Shown piece after piece: positions 39,463 to 48,087 of a stretch of 64,000 nucleotides of DNA. The notes below the pieces were generated by a model that was given only the letters and a program-made list of their open reading frames with translations, was not told where the DNA came from and searched no databases. A program made the position numbers and the translations under genes. Position 1 is the stretch's first letter; every line of letters begins with the position of its first letter. This stretch comes from Nitratireductor sp. (lineage in GTDB: Bacteria; Pseudomonadota; Alphaproteobacteria; Rhizobiales; Rhizobiaceae), in NCBI RefSeq assembly GCF_017794765.1, contig NZ_CP051236.1:1992593-2056592 (forward strand), written 5' to 3'.

Positions 39463-41336
39463 GAAGCCATCCCTTCCTCATAATCGCTGGAAAGCGTGAG
39501 CCAGCGGTCTTCGTGCTTTGCCAGCATGGCGGCAAGATCGGAACGTTCCTTGGCTAGTTCCGAGACCTTTTTCGGCTCCTTGTCGTAGAGGCTCGCATCG
39601 GCGAGCCGCGCCTCGATGGCGTCGATCCGTTTGCGGGTTCTGTCAATCAGCCCTTCGGTGGCCTTGATTTCCTTGGCAAGTGGTTCGAGAGCTGCGCGCT
39701 TGCGCGCCGCCTCCCTGCGCTTGTCCGCCTTGGAAGCCTTGTCTGTTTCCCGCTTTTCCCGGTTGCGGCTTGCCCCGCCCGTCATGCGGGCGCGGTAATC
39801 GTCCATATCACCGTCATAGGAGGAAACGGTCCCATCGCCGACAATCCACAGGCGGTCTGCCGTCGCCTCGATCAGGTGTCGATCATGGCTGATGAGGATC
39901 ACCGCTCCGTCGAACATGTTGAGCGCCTCGACAAGCGCTTCTCGGCTATCGATGTCGAGATGGTTGGTGGGCTCATCGAGGATAAGCAGGTGCGGAGCCT
40001 CGAACGTGGCAAGGCCCATCAGAAGCCGCGCCTTCTCGCCGCCCGACAGGTCGCGGGCGGGTGTCGACATTTTTTCGGTGGTCAGGCCGAACTGCGCCAC
40101 CCGTGCCCGCACTTTCGCCTCCGGAGCATCGGGCATCAGCCGCCGCAAATGCTGATAGGCGTCTTCGTCGGGCCGCAGATCATCAAGCTGATGCTGGGCA
40201 AAAATGGACACCTTCAGACCGGGTGCGACCGTCTTGGTGCCCTTTTCCAGCGTCAGCCTGTCGGCGATCAGTTTCGCGAAAGTCGACTTGCCGTTGCCGT
40301 TCGCGCCAAGAAGCGCGATGCGGTCGTCATTGTCGATGCGCAATGTCAGTCCGCGCAGAACGGGTTTGCCCGGCGTGTATCCGACAGCGCCGCCATCAAG
40401 CGCGATGATGGGGGAGGCGACCGCTTTTTCAGGATTGGGAAAGCGGAACGGCAAAACCGTCTCGTTCACGACTGCGGCCATGGGCGACATGCGTTCCAGC
40501 GCTTTCAGCCGCGATTGCGCCTGGCGCGCCTTTGAAGCCTTGTAACGAAAGCGGTCGACGAAGGACTGCATGTGCTTGCGCTGGGCTTCCTGCTTGACGC
40601 GCATCTTTTCCTGGAGCTCGGCCTTTTCGGCATATTGACGGGCAAACTGGTCATAGCCCCCGCGCCAGAAGGTCAGTTTCTTGCGCTCAAGATGCACGAT
40701 TGACGATACGGCCCGGTTCAGAAGGTCGCGGTCATGGCTGATGAGAAGAACCGTGTGCGGGTAGCGAGACAGGTAGTTTTCAAGCCAGAGCGTGCCTTCG
40801 AGATCCAGATAGTTCGTCGGTTCGTCAAGCAGCAGCAGATCGGGCTGGGTGAAGAGCACCGACGCAAGCGCCACGCGCATGCGCCAGCCACCGGAAAACG
40901 ACGATGCGGGACGCTTCTGCGCATCCGCGTCGAAACCAAGGCCGGACAGGATTGATGCCGCGCGTGCCTCCGCAGAGTGTGCATCGATATCGGTCAGTCG
41001 CGTCTGGATTTCGGCGATGCGATGCGCGTCGGTGGCCGTGTTGGCCTCCGTGAGGAGTGCTTCGCGCTCCGTGTCCGCCCTCAAAACGATATCGATCAAC
41101 GGCTCGTCCGTGCCAGGCGCTTCCTGTGCAACCTGACCGATCCTGGTCCCTTTGGGCACGCTTACCGTCCCACTTTCGGATACAAGATCTCCGGTGATCG
41201 CGCGAAAGAGGGTTGTCTTGCCGGTGCCGTTCCGGCCAACAAGGCCTGCCTTCGTTCCGGCTGGAAGGGTAAGCGAAGCCTGGTCGATGAGGAGCCGGCC
41301 TGCAATGCGCAGCGATAAGTTTGAAATGGTCAACAT
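39459..41336 (-). CDS. ABC-F family ATPase (ribosome-associated type)
   Basis: 625 residues, two ATPase domains and no membrane segments. First Walker A GRNGTGKTT (34-42); second GANGNGKST (near 344-352); signatures FSGGWRMRV and LSGGEKARL. The linker with many Lys/Gln (about 235-290) is the interdomain P-site motif region of ABC-F proteins. A coiled-coil C-terminal extension rich in Lys and Glu (about 530-620) resembles Uup/YheS. Such proteins act on ribosomes or, for Uup, on DNA stability. Start at the ATG ending at 41336; upstream in-frame residues are not homologous. Confidence 0.9.
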   Translation of the reverse strand: MLTISNLSLRIAGRLLIDQASLTLPAGTKAGLVGRNGTGKTTLFRAITGDLVSESGTVSVPKGTRIGQVAQEAPGTDEPLIDIVLRADTEREALLTEANTATDAHRIAEIQTRLTDIDAHSAEARAASILSGLGFDADAQKRPASSFSGGWRMRVALASVLFTQPDLLLLDEPTNYLDLEGTLWLENYLSRYPHTVLLISHDRDLLNRAVSSIVHLERKKLTFWRGGYDQFARQYAEKAELQEKMRVKQEAQRKHMQSFVDRFRYKASKARQAQSRLKALERMSPMAAVVNETVLPFRFPNPEKAVASPIIALDGGAVGYTPGKPVLRGLTLRIDNDDRIALLGANGNGKSTFAKLIADRLTLEKGTKTVAPGLKVSIFAQHQLDDLRPDEDAYQHLRRLMPDAPEAKVRARVAQFGLTTEKMSTPARDLSGGEKARLLMGLATFEAPHLLILDEPTNHLDIDSREALVEALNMFDGAVILISHDRHLIEATADRLWIVGDGTVSSYDGDMDDYRARMTGGASRNREKRETDKASKADKRREAARKRAALEPLAKEIKATEGLIDRTRKRIDAIEARLADASLYDKEPKKVSELAKERSDLAAMLAKHEDRWLTLSSDYEEGMAS

Positions 41337-41436
41337 GACGGCGTTTTGACGGGTCGTCGTCAGCCTTGCAAGCCACGACTGTCGAACCAGAAGCCGCGGG
41401 CTGACAGAAAATGGCGGGTGTTGCCAAAAGCAGACA

Positions 41437-41465
41437 GGTGTGGCCCAGACAAAGTGGGCCACACC
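41437..41465 (-). terminator. Hairpin terminator of the glycine-rich protein gene
   Basis: Perfect 11-base stem GGTGTGGCCCA/TGGGCCACACC with a seven-base loop, 18 bases past the stop on the minus strand. It is followed by TGTCTGCTTTT, a weak U tract. Confidence 0.65.
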
Positions 41466-41483
41466 CGGTTCATGAAACGGCGT

Positions 41484-42158
41484 TCAACGTGCGGCCGCTT
41501 GGCGCAGAAGTTTGCACAGCTGCACGAGATCGTATTCCCATGCGTTTGGATTGCGCAGGATGTTGACGCAGCGTTTGCGGTAAATTGCGATCTGCTGATC
41601 GCTCATGCCGCTGATAGCCCGGTGCCCCAGGCTGCCGCCGCCACCGATACCCCCACCGCCATTGCCAGGTCCCCCAACGCCGGGACCGCCGGCTCCTGGG
41701 CTGTCATCTGCGCCCAGCCGGAGCCTCAGACGGGTCCCGAGACCGCCGTTACCGACATTCGCGTTGACGCCTGCGTTTAAACCGCTGTCGCCGCCGATGG
41801 ACGCCGTGGTGTTGGAACCGAAGAGGCTCCCGCCGCCGCCTCCAACCGTTGTGTTGCTCCGTGCGCCAACCGCTCCACCGACATTCGCGTCTGCATTGAT
41901 GCCGGCAACGCTGCCGCCTCCGACCGAAGCACCCACATTGGCGGATGTTGATCCCAGACCTGCATTGACGTCGGCCGATACGCCGTTGCTGGTGCCGACC
42001 GACGCGGAAACGCCGCCCACACTGGCACTGACACCGCCGCGGTCATTCCCGCCGATGCTGACGCCGCCAAGGTCGATTGCCGCTGCGGGCATTGACATGC
42101 TGAGCACAACAACCCCACACGCCAGGTTGGCGAGTACTGTTCTATACTTCCTGCTCAT
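41484..42158 (-). CDS. Exported Gly/Ser/Asn/Val-rich repeat protein, unknown function
   Basis: 224 residues. Signal peptide (about 1-28, ending in PAAA). Residues about 30-160 consist of short irregular repeats such as GGVSASVG, SADVNAGLG and INADANVGG, the kind of composition that forms glycine-rich beta stacks. A Pro/Gly-rich hinge (about 150-180) leads to a compact, non-repetitive C-terminal segment of about 40 residues with two Cys (MSDQQIAIYRKRC and LVQLCKLLRQ) that looks like a small helical domain. Preceded by a perfect GGAGG, which is itself paired in a hairpin (42165-42205). I do not recognise the family; surface or periplasmic location inferred. A neighbouring ATG one codon upstream is possible. 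Confidence 0.75.
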   Translation of the reverse strand: MSRKYRTVLANLACGVVVLSMSMPAAAIDLGGVSIGGNDRGGVSASVGGVSASVGTSNGVSADVNAGLGSTSANVGASVGGGSVAGINADANVGGAVGARSNTTVGGGGGSLFGSNTTASIGGDSGLNAGVNANVGNGGLGTRLRLRLGADDSPGAGGPGVGGPGNGGGGIGGGGSLGHRAISGMSDQQIAIYRKRCVNILRNPNAWEYDLVQLCKLLRQAAAR

Positions 42159-42164
42159 CATCGT

Positions 42165-42205
42165 CCTCCTTAGTTGGGTCGAAGTAAGTTTCGACAATAA
42201 GGAGG
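42165..42205 (-). promoter_or_regulatory. Leader hairpin sequestering the ribosome binding site
   Basis: On the minus strand, CCTCCTTA (42205-42198) is the exact complement of TAAGGAGG (42172-42165), the Shine-Dalgarno of the following gene. Between them a second stem GTCGAA/TTCGAC (42195-42190 with 42183-42178) closes a six-base loop. TT/AA pairing (42197-42196 with 42175-42174) nearly joins both stems into a 16-pair hairpin. The start codon is three to six bases past the stem. Seen directly; a role as thermosensor or other switch is inference. Confidence 0.7.
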
Positions 42206-42334
42206 GTAGGGCAGCTATGGATTATTAAATACCCGCATTTACGATAGAGTTTATTCAAGTAAATAAAAATAAAAAAATTGTAATAAAATTCAATTTACAT
42301 GATTTATTGTTGGTTGAAATATGTATATATCAAT
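42206..42334. other. AT-rich intergenic patch
   Basis: About 130 bases strikingly richer in A and T than the surroundings, with runs of A at about 42259-42285. Probably carries the promoter of the glycine-rich protein gene on the minus strand; no consensus pair could be fixed. An inverted repeat GGTTGAA/TTCAACC (42312-42318 and 42334-42340) includes the stop codon of the DinB gene. Confidence 0.5.
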
Positions 42335-42847
42335 TCAACCAAAACGCGATCCTTGTTTTGTTCTCTGGAAGTATATCAGATCGATAGAAGGTGCGTCTAT
42401 CCCGAGGATCGACAGAGCCGCGTGGGCGTGCCCGCGATGGTGTGTTTGATGGTTGAAGAAGTGACTCAGTGCGGGCGCAAGGCGTTGTGAAACCGTTCGC
42501 ACGTCGGTGACGGTGACATAGGTGAAGCGGCCGGAGAAAGCTTCTTCATCGAGATTCTCTATCCAGTTTAAAATACGCTTGTCCTCGTTTTCTCGTGCGA
42601 TGCGCAGAGCCGGAAGTGCCGGATGCAGGATCGTGTCCAGCCGGGCTGGGGCCGCGCCTTCTCCCGTAAATCGCTTCATCCAGATGAGATCGGCCACAAG
42701 AATGTGATTGAGTGTGCCCATCAGCGATTTGAAGAAGATGCCCACGTTCCGGTTGAGGGCGTCCGCATCGAGGACCTGTGCAGCCTCATAAATTTTCGCA
42801 TTAGCCCACGAGTTGTAGGAGGCGAACATCTCAAAATGCTGTTTCAT
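42335..42847 (-). CDS. DinB-family protein
   Basis: 170-residue four-helix-bundle protein. Begins MKQHFEMFASYNSWANAKIYEAA, typical of DinB/YfiT. Three metal-binding histidines are visible: one in TLNHILVADLIW and two in the HHRGHAH motif near residue 140. Family members use a metal site in thiol transfer (for example bacillithiol or glutathione S-transferase-like reactions); the SOS link of the name applies only to Bacillus. Divergent from a glutathione S-transferase gene. Start at the ATG ending at 42847. Confidence 0.88.
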   Translation of the reverse strand: MKQHFEMFASYNSWANAKIYEAAQVLDADALNRNVGIFFKSLMGTLNHILVADLIWMKRFTGEGAAPARLDTILHPALPALRIARENEDKRILNWIENLDEEAFSGRFTYVTVTDVRTVSQRLAPALSHFFNHQTHHRGHAHAALSILGIDAPSIDLIYFQRTKQGSRFG

Positions 42848-42962
42848 CGTCTTTGTCCGAGGTCTGGAGCAGAAAATCCTGCGTTTGGAACATTGTTTTG
42901 AACAGTGGATATGCAATCGTGAGCAATCTCTCAGGTCTCATCCGGAATAGAAAGGACCAGGC

Positions 42963-43655
42963 GTGACGATTGTATTGTACGATCTCGTGGGCGCGGATGA
43001 AGCCCGCCCTTTCAGTCCGCATTGCTGGAAAGTTGCCTTTGCGCTCGCCCACAAGGGGCTTGAGTTTAAGTCGATGCCGGTTCGCTTTACGGATATCGGA
43101 GAGATTGAGGCTGGTAGCTTCAAGACCGTTCCGGTCATTCGGGACCGCGGCAGAACATGTGCTGATTCTTTCCAGATCGCACTTTACCTGGAAGAAACCT
43201 ATTCCGACCGCCCCTCGCTCTTCGAAGGCGAGGGGGGCAAGGCTCTCTCGCGTTTCATCGAGAAATGGGCGCAGGCCACTCTCATAGGCTATATCGGCCC
43301 TTCTTTGCTTCTTGAAATCCACGCTGCACTCGACCCTGCCGACCAGGTGTATTTCCGCGGCAGCCGCGAAAAACGGTTCGGGCGCACGCTGGAGGAGGCG
43401 GCAAGGGGGCGGGAAGATCGTCTTGAGGGATTTCGTGCGAGCCTGCTGCCACTACGTCTAATGCTTTCCGAGCAGCCGTTCATCGGCGGGCAAAGGCCTC
43501 TTTTTGCCGACTATATCGTGGCGGGCATTTTCCAGTGGGCGCGCGTTATTTCTCCGTTCCCGCTTCTGGCCGTGGATGACCCGGTAACCACTTGGTTCGA
43601 GCGCTGCCTGGACCTTCACGACGGGATTGCTCGGCGCATCCCGGCGGCCTCCTGA
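42963..43655 (+). CDS. Glutathione S-transferase family protein
   Basis: 230 residues with an N-terminal thioredoxin-like domain: [32 protein letters not shown], then the cis-Pro motif KTVPVI and the [12 protein letters not shown] glutathione-binding stretch. An all-helical C-terminal domain follows. The active-site region FSPHCWK carries Ser and Cys, as in omega/beta-like or bacterial etherase-type enzymes. Starts with GTG, AAGGA seven bases before. The substrate is not evident. Confidence 0.85.
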   Translation: MTIVLYDLVGADEARPFSPHCWKVAFALAHKGLEFKSMPVRFTDIGEIEAGSFKTVPVIRDRGRTCADSFQIALYLEETYSDRPSLFEGEGGKALSRFIEKWAQATLIGYIGPSLLLEIHAALDPADQVYFRGSREKRFGRTLEEAARGREDRLEGFRASLLPLRLMLSEQPFIGGQRPLFADYIVAGIFQWARVISPFPLLAVDDPVTTWFERCLDLHDGIARRIPAAS

Positions 43656-43753
43656 AGGGAAGGGCCTTCCCATGTGCCTTCGAGACCGCTATAGAGCGCG
43701 CCATCTCCAAGAATGAGCCGACGCTCAAACTCCAGACAATCGAAGGACCGACC

Positions 43754-44176
43754 ATGGCGATCGAACGCACATTTTCCATGATCAAGCCGGATGCCACCAA
43801 GCGCAATCTGACCGGCGCCATCACCAAGAAGCTCGAAGATGCCGGCCTGCGTGTCGTGGCTTCGAAACGCGTGTGGATGAGCCGCCGTCAGGCCGAGGGT
43901 TTTTATGCGGTACACAAGGAGCGGCCGTTCTTCGACGAACTGTGTGAGTTCATGTCCTCCGGCCCGACCGTCGTTCAGGTTCTCGAGGGTGAGAACGCCA
44001 TCCTGAAGAACCGTGAGATTATGGGCGCAACCAATCCGGCCGAAGCCGCCGAGGGCACGATCCGCAAGGAATTCGCCACGTCGATCGGTGAGAACTCTGT
44101 TCACGGTTCCGATGCGCCTGAAACCGCAGCCGAAGAGATCCGCTACTGGTTCTCCGACACCGAAATCGTCGGCTGA
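43754..44176 (+). CDS. ndk: Nucleoside diphosphate kinase
   Basis: 140-residue enzyme equilibrating nucleoside di- and triphosphates. Active-site His117 in [16 protein letters not shown] near the N terminus and the GATNPAEA loop are present. The start at 43754 matches the family; 54 residues of in-frame extension upstream overlap the previous gene and lack homology. Followed by a strong terminator. Confidence 0.97.
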   Translation: MAIERTFSMIKPDATKRNLTGAITKKLEDAGLRVVASKRVWMSRRQAEGFYAVHKERPFFDELCEFMSSGPTVVQVLEGENAILKNREIMGATNPAEAAEGTIRKEFATSIGENSVHGSDAPETAAEEIRYWFSDTEIVG

Positions 44177-44208
44177 CTGACGAGCGTTCATCAAGCGCTG
44201 TTCTTTGA

Positions 44209-44235
44209 AACCGGGGTTCAGCCCCGGTTTTTTTT
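44209..44235. terminator. Strong terminator after ndk
   Basis: Eight-base stem AACCGGGG/CCCCGGTT (44209-44216 and 44222-44229), five-base loop and eight T on the plus strand. It abuts the stop of the convergent GGDEF-EAL gene; the minus strand also has A/T after the stem and may work for both. Confidence 0.9.
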
Positions 44236-46483
44236 ATGCGCCCTGGCGCGAGTTCGGAAATTTGAGGATGGAAGCGGGATTGCGCTCCAGCACATAGTTG
44301 GCGAAGTCGCCTCCCGTCATGGCGCGGCCATAGAGCCAGCCCTGGAAATACATGCAGCCTGATGATTTCAGCAGAACTTCCTGCTGCTGGGTCTGCACGT
44401 GTTCTGCGACGGCAGAAAGACCAAGCGTGGAGGCCATGTCCAGCATGGTTTGGACCAGTGCACGATTGCTTTCGCTGCTCTCGATATCGGTAATGAAGCT
44501 TCCATCGATCTTCAGTTCGTCAAAAGGCAGTTTTTTCAGATAGGCTATGGAGGAATAACCCGTTCCGAAATCGTCGAGCGAAAGCCGCACACCCAGCGCC
44601 TTTAGCTCATGCATGCGCCGGGTGATCTGCATCTGATCGCTGGTCAGAACACGTTCTGTCATCTCCAGTGTCAGACGCTGGGGATCGAGGCCGTGCGTAT
44701 TGAGCCTGTCGTGCAGGAAGTCGAGAAAATCCGGATCGCGCAGCGATTTGAGGCTGATGTTCACGGCCATCCGCAATCCCGCAAGGCGCGGGTTGTCTTT
44801 CCATTGGGCAAGGGTGCGCACGCTGGTGTCGATCACACCGCGCCCCAGGAGTTCCGCAAGCCCGTGCTGTTCGGCCAGCCCCACGAAGTCGCTTGGCGAA
44901 AGCGCGCCGTGCTCCGCGTGGTTCCACCGCAGCAGCGCCTCTGCTCCCACCACATGGCCGGCGGCATTCACCTGGGGTTGGTAGTGCAGCTCCAGATTGT
45001 TATCCACCAGCGCGCTACGCATATCGTTGAGCAGTCGAAAACGCTTGCGCTCCTTCCGCAGCACTTTCGGATCGAACAGGGCGACGTTATTCCGGCCCAG
45101 GCTCTTCGCCTGATACATCGCCATGTCGGCATTCTTCATCAGCACTTCAGGGCCCTTCTCGCTGCCGTCGAACACGAGAACGCCGACGCTTGCCGACGTG
45201 TGATGGATCATGTGCCCCAGAACGAATTCCTGCCGCAGGGCAGCAAGAACCCGGTTGGCGGCCACGATTGCGTTGCGCGTAGCCGTCGCAGCCGTGGTGT
45301 CATTCAGGGAAAGAACGATCACAAACTCGTCACCGCCGATCCTGCCCACCGCGTCCTGCGGCCCAACGGCAGCCTGAAGGCGATCGGCCACCTGCTTGAG
45401 AAAGACGTCACCGACATCATGGCCCATTGTGTCATTAAGGGTCTTGAAGTTGTCGAGATCGATGAAGAGAATCGCCCCGCGATGCCCGCTTCGTTTGCAT
45501 AACGCCATTTGACGGCCCACCTGATCGAAGAGCCGCCGGCGGTTGGGAAGCCGGGTCAATGGATCGTAGAACGCCAGGCGTTCGATCTCCATTTCATTCT
45601 TCTTGCGCGGGGAAATATCGGAAAGGTAGCCGTGCCAGACAATACCCTCTTTTGTCGTTTCAGGCATTGCCGCGACACGCAGCCATTTCTCCGCTCCATC
45701 CACCGCATGAATGCGAAATTCACATTCCCAGGGTTGAAGCTTGAGGCCTGAATCCCTCAGCGTTTCAAGGTAGTTTGCGCGGTCATCATTGTGGACCATG
45801 TGGAGAACGGTGTTCGGGTTCTCCGGCACTGTGCGGTCGTCATAGCCGAGCAAATGGCGGAAGCCTTTTGAGACGTAGAGAACGGAGAACTCGCCATTGT
45901 CACGCCGGAGTAACTGGAAAAGCCCTCCGGGCAGTTGCGATGTCAGCTTCTCGAACATGTCCTGAAGTTTCAGGCGCTTCATCGTTTCGGTGATTTCGCG
46001 AACAGAGCCTTCATAATAGAGCGGCTTGCCGGTTCGGCGGTCGCGCACCAGGCGTGCCGATTCGCTGATCCAGATACGTTCCCGCGTCTTGTGACGATGT
46101 ACTTCCGAGATGAAATTCTCGACCTTGCCGTTGGCCTCTAGCTCCGCTCGGAACGCATCGCGTCGGGTGGGGTCCACATACCATTCCTTGGCAATATCCT
46201 TGACCCCCGCAAGGAGTGCTGCCTCGCTCTCGTAACCGTTAAGACGCACAAGTGCAGGATTTGCGCTCAACTGCCGTCCGTCGGGCGAAGACCGGTAGAT
46301 GCCTTCGGAAAGGTTGTCGATGAGTTCTTGATGGTTTTTCTGATCGTCCCGCGCGTCGCGATAGCGCCGGCTGACACGGGCCAGTTGATATCCAAGCCCC
46401 AGGCACCCCGCAAGGCCTGCAGCTGCGATCAACCATGCGGGGCTCGTTCCCGCAATCAGCATCGTCTGGAAAGATTCCGACAT
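44234..46483 (-). CDS. PAS-PAS-GGDEF-EAL cyclic di-GMP signalling protein
   Basis: 749 residues. One N-terminal membrane helix (about 11-32), two PAS domains (about 48-165 and 175-295), GGDEF domain with intact GGDEF at 383-387, and EAL domain with EAL at 515-517, NIS, TLEMTE, DDFGTGYSS and KIDGSF all present. The motif that usually reads AEGVET reads AEHVQT. The inhibitory RxxD before GGDEF is not conserved (GPQD). Both synthesis and hydrolysis of cyclic di-GMP are possible; the net activity cannot be told. GGGAG lies five bases before the ATG. Confidence 0.93.
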   Translation of the reverse strand: MSESFQTMLIAGTSPAWLIAAAGLAGCLGLGYQLARVSRRYRDARDDQKNHQELIDNLSEGIYRSSPDGRQLSANPALVRLNGYESEAALLAGVKDIAKEWYVDPTRRDAFRAELEANGKVENFISEVHRHKTRERIWISESARLVRDRRTGKPLYYEGSVREITETMKRLKLQDMFEKLTSQLPGGLFQLLRRDNGEFSVLYVSKGFRHLLGYDDRTVPENPNTVLHMVHNDDRANYLETLRDSGLKLQPWECEFRIHAVDGAEKWLRVAAMPETTKEGIVWHGYLSDISPRKKNEMEIERLAFYDPLTRLPNRRRLFDQVGRQMALCKRSGHRGAILFIDLDNFKTLNDTMGHDVGDVFLKQVADRLQAAVGPQDAVGRIGGDEFVIVLSLNDTTAATATRNAIVAANRVLAALRQEFVLGHMIHHTSASVGVLVFDGSEKGPEVLMKNADMAMYQAKSLGRNNVALFDPKVLRKERKRFRLLNDMRSALVDNNLELHYQPQVNAAGHVVGAEALLRWNHAEHGALSPSDFVGLAEQHGLAELLGRGVIDTSVRTLAQWKDNPRLAGLRMAVNISLKSLRDPDFLDFLHDRLNTHGLDPQRLTLEMTERVLTSDQMQITRRMHELKALGVRLSLDDFGTGYSSIAYLKKLPFDELKIDGSFITDIESSESNRALVQTMLDMASTLGLSAVAEHVQTQQQEVLLKSSGCMYFQGWLYGRAMTGGDFANYVLERNPASILKFPNSRQGA

Positions 46484-46594
46484 TGCGCTCCCCGGCGTTA
46501 CCTGGAGGAAGCTATAACCCTGAATGGTTTGTCGAAACGTCTAGTCTTGAGAGAAATGAACGCTATCGTTAGCAAGGCGTAAAGGCATCTGGTT

Positions 46595-47065
46595 TCAACG
46601 CTCCCAGCGTTTCATATCGTCCAGGTCTGCATCCTTCGCTTCCACCCAGCCTGCCCCGGTGCCTCCTCTGACATGCTCTTTCTTCCAGAAGGGTGCACGG
46701 GACTTGAGAAAATCCATGAGGAAGTCGGCGGCTTCGAACGCTGCACGCCTGTGGGACGAGGCAGCCACCACGAGCACGATATTATCGCCGGGCACGATCT
46801 TTCCGAAACGGTGGATAACCGTCAGACCCGTAAGTGGCCAGCGCCCCGCTGCCTCACTGGAAATCCGGGCGATCTCCGCCTCTGCCATGCCGGGGTAATG
46901 TTCGAGTTCAAGTGCCTCAAGCATCCCGTTCTCGTCTCTGCAGAGACCCGTGAAGCTCACGACAGCACCAACATCGCGTCGCCCGGCGGTGAGCCGCCGG
47001 GTTTCTGTGGCGAGGTCGAAATCATCTGCCTGTACGCGTACCAGCGGTTCACACGTTGGCGCCAT
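46595..47065 (-). CDS. moaE: Molybdopterin synthase catalytic subunit
   Basis: 156 residues. Converts precursor Z (cPMP) to molybdopterin with sulfur from MoaD. Conserved: GAVVSFTGLCRD, LELEHYPGMAE, HRFGKIVPGDNIVLV, SSHRRAAFEAADFLMDFLKSRAPFWKKE (the Lys pair near the end is catalytic). The ATG ending at 47065 was chosen because GGAGG lies exactly six bases before it; the GTG at 47071 would have no spacing. This GGAGG encodes the last glycines of MoaD. Confidence 0.94.
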   Translation of the reverse strand: MAPTCEPLVRVQADDFDLATETRRLTAGRRDVGAVVSFTGLCRDENGMLEALELEHYPGMAEAEIARISSEAAGRWPLTGLTVIHRFGKIVPGDNIVLVVAASSHRRAAFEAADFLMDFLKSRAPFWKKEHVRGGTGAGWVEAKDADLDDMKRWER

Positions 47066-47067
47066 TT

Positions 47068-47319
47068 TCACCCTCCGGTCATCGGCGGGAACAGCGCAAT
47101 CTCACCATTGGCGGGCAGGGGCGCGGAATGGTCCGCATGCTCCTGGTTGATGGCCACACGGATGATGTCCTGCCGTTCCAGGGCGGCCCCGTAGTTTTCT
47201 CCCCGCCCTTTCAGCCAGTTGAGCAGGTCCGCAACCGTGTTCACGTCCGCAGGCAGGTCCACCGTCTCGTCAGGCAGACCGATGCGCTCGCGCACCCATG
47301 CAAAATAAACCAGCTTCAT
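47068..47319 (-). CDS. moaD: Molybdopterin synthase sulfur-carrier subunit
   Basis: 83-residue ubiquitin-like protein ending in Gly-Gly, which is adenylated and thiocarboxylated to carry sulfur for MoaE. Begins MKLVYFAWVRERIGLPDE. The ATG ending at 47319 was preferred (GGAGG seven bases upstream, lying in the last Glu codons of pgsA); a GTG two codons earlier overlaps the pgsA stop (GTGA). Confidence 0.93.
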   Translation of the reverse strand: MKLVYFAWVRERIGLPDETVDLPADVNTVADLLNWLKGRGENYGAALERQDIIRVAINQEHADHSAPLPANGEIALFPPMTGG

Positions 47320-47321
47320 CG

Positions 47322-47921
47322 TCACTCCTCCACGATGTGCTTCAGCCCGGCGCGGAAATAGTCATAGCCCGTATAAAGGGTCACGATGGCAGAAATCCAA
47401 AGGAGCGCGATGCCGAGTTGGGTCGTGTAGGGCAGAACCTTGTCCCCGGCGGGACCGGCGAGCAAAAACCCGATGGCAACCATCTGGATCGTGGTTTTCC
47501 ATTTGGCCAGTTGCGTGACAGGAACGCTGACTTTCAGGGCTGCCAGATACTCCCGAAGGCCAGAAACCAGAATTTCTCGGCAGAGGATGATGATCGCTGC
47601 CCACAGGGTCCACCCGGCGATGGTGCGGTCGGTGTCGGCTGCAAGAAGCAGAAGGCACGTGGAAACGAGCAGCTTGTCGGCAATGGGATCGAGCATTTTG
47701 CCGATGTTGGAGGTCTGCTTCCAGATACGGGCAAGATAGCCATCCAGGTAATCTGTGATGCTTGCCGCGATGAAAAGCGCGAGCGCTGACCAACGGGCGA
47801 AATCACTCGACTGGAGCCTGCCCTCCAGAAAAAAACACAGGACAATCGCTGGCACCGCGAGAATTCTGCCGTAAGTCAGAAGGTTGGGGATGTTGAATGC
47901 CGGTGTGCTACGTCTGGCCAT
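47322..47921 (-). CDS. pgsA: CDP-diacylglycerol-glycerol-3-phosphate 3-phosphatidyltransferase
   Basis: 199-residue membrane enzyme for the first step of phosphatidylglycerol synthesis. Complete CDP-alcohol phosphotransferase motif: D-x2-D-G-x2-A-R-x8-G-x3-D-x3-D in the TDYLDGYLAR...LDPIADK segment. Begins MARRSTPAFNIPNLLTYGRI. The start at 47921 matches the family; a 43-residue in-frame extension is unsupported. Follows uvrC, as in many proteobacteria, and is coupled to moaD. Confidence 0.95.
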   Translation of the reverse strand: MARRSTPAFNIPNLLTYGRILAVPAIVLCFFLEGRLQSSDFARWSALALFIAASITDYLDGYLARIWKQTSNIGKMLDPIADKLLVSTCLLLLAADTDRTIAGWTLWAAIIILCREILVSGLREYLAALKVSVPVTQLAKWKTTIQMVAIGFLLAGPAGDKVLPYTTQLGIALLWISAIVTLYTGYDYFRAGLKHIVEE

Positions 47922-48087
47922 GAAGCGCAATCCTGCTCCGGTCTGCCGCGGGGCCTCTGGGCGCCCCAGTCTGTTGAAGTCGGCCCACCCGTCTGTACGC
48001 GCCGGGGGCCAATCACCTCCTGTCAAATCAGAACGAGGCGCATACGGCAAGCGCCAACCTCATGGGGCGCGACGAAACAACGCCGGT

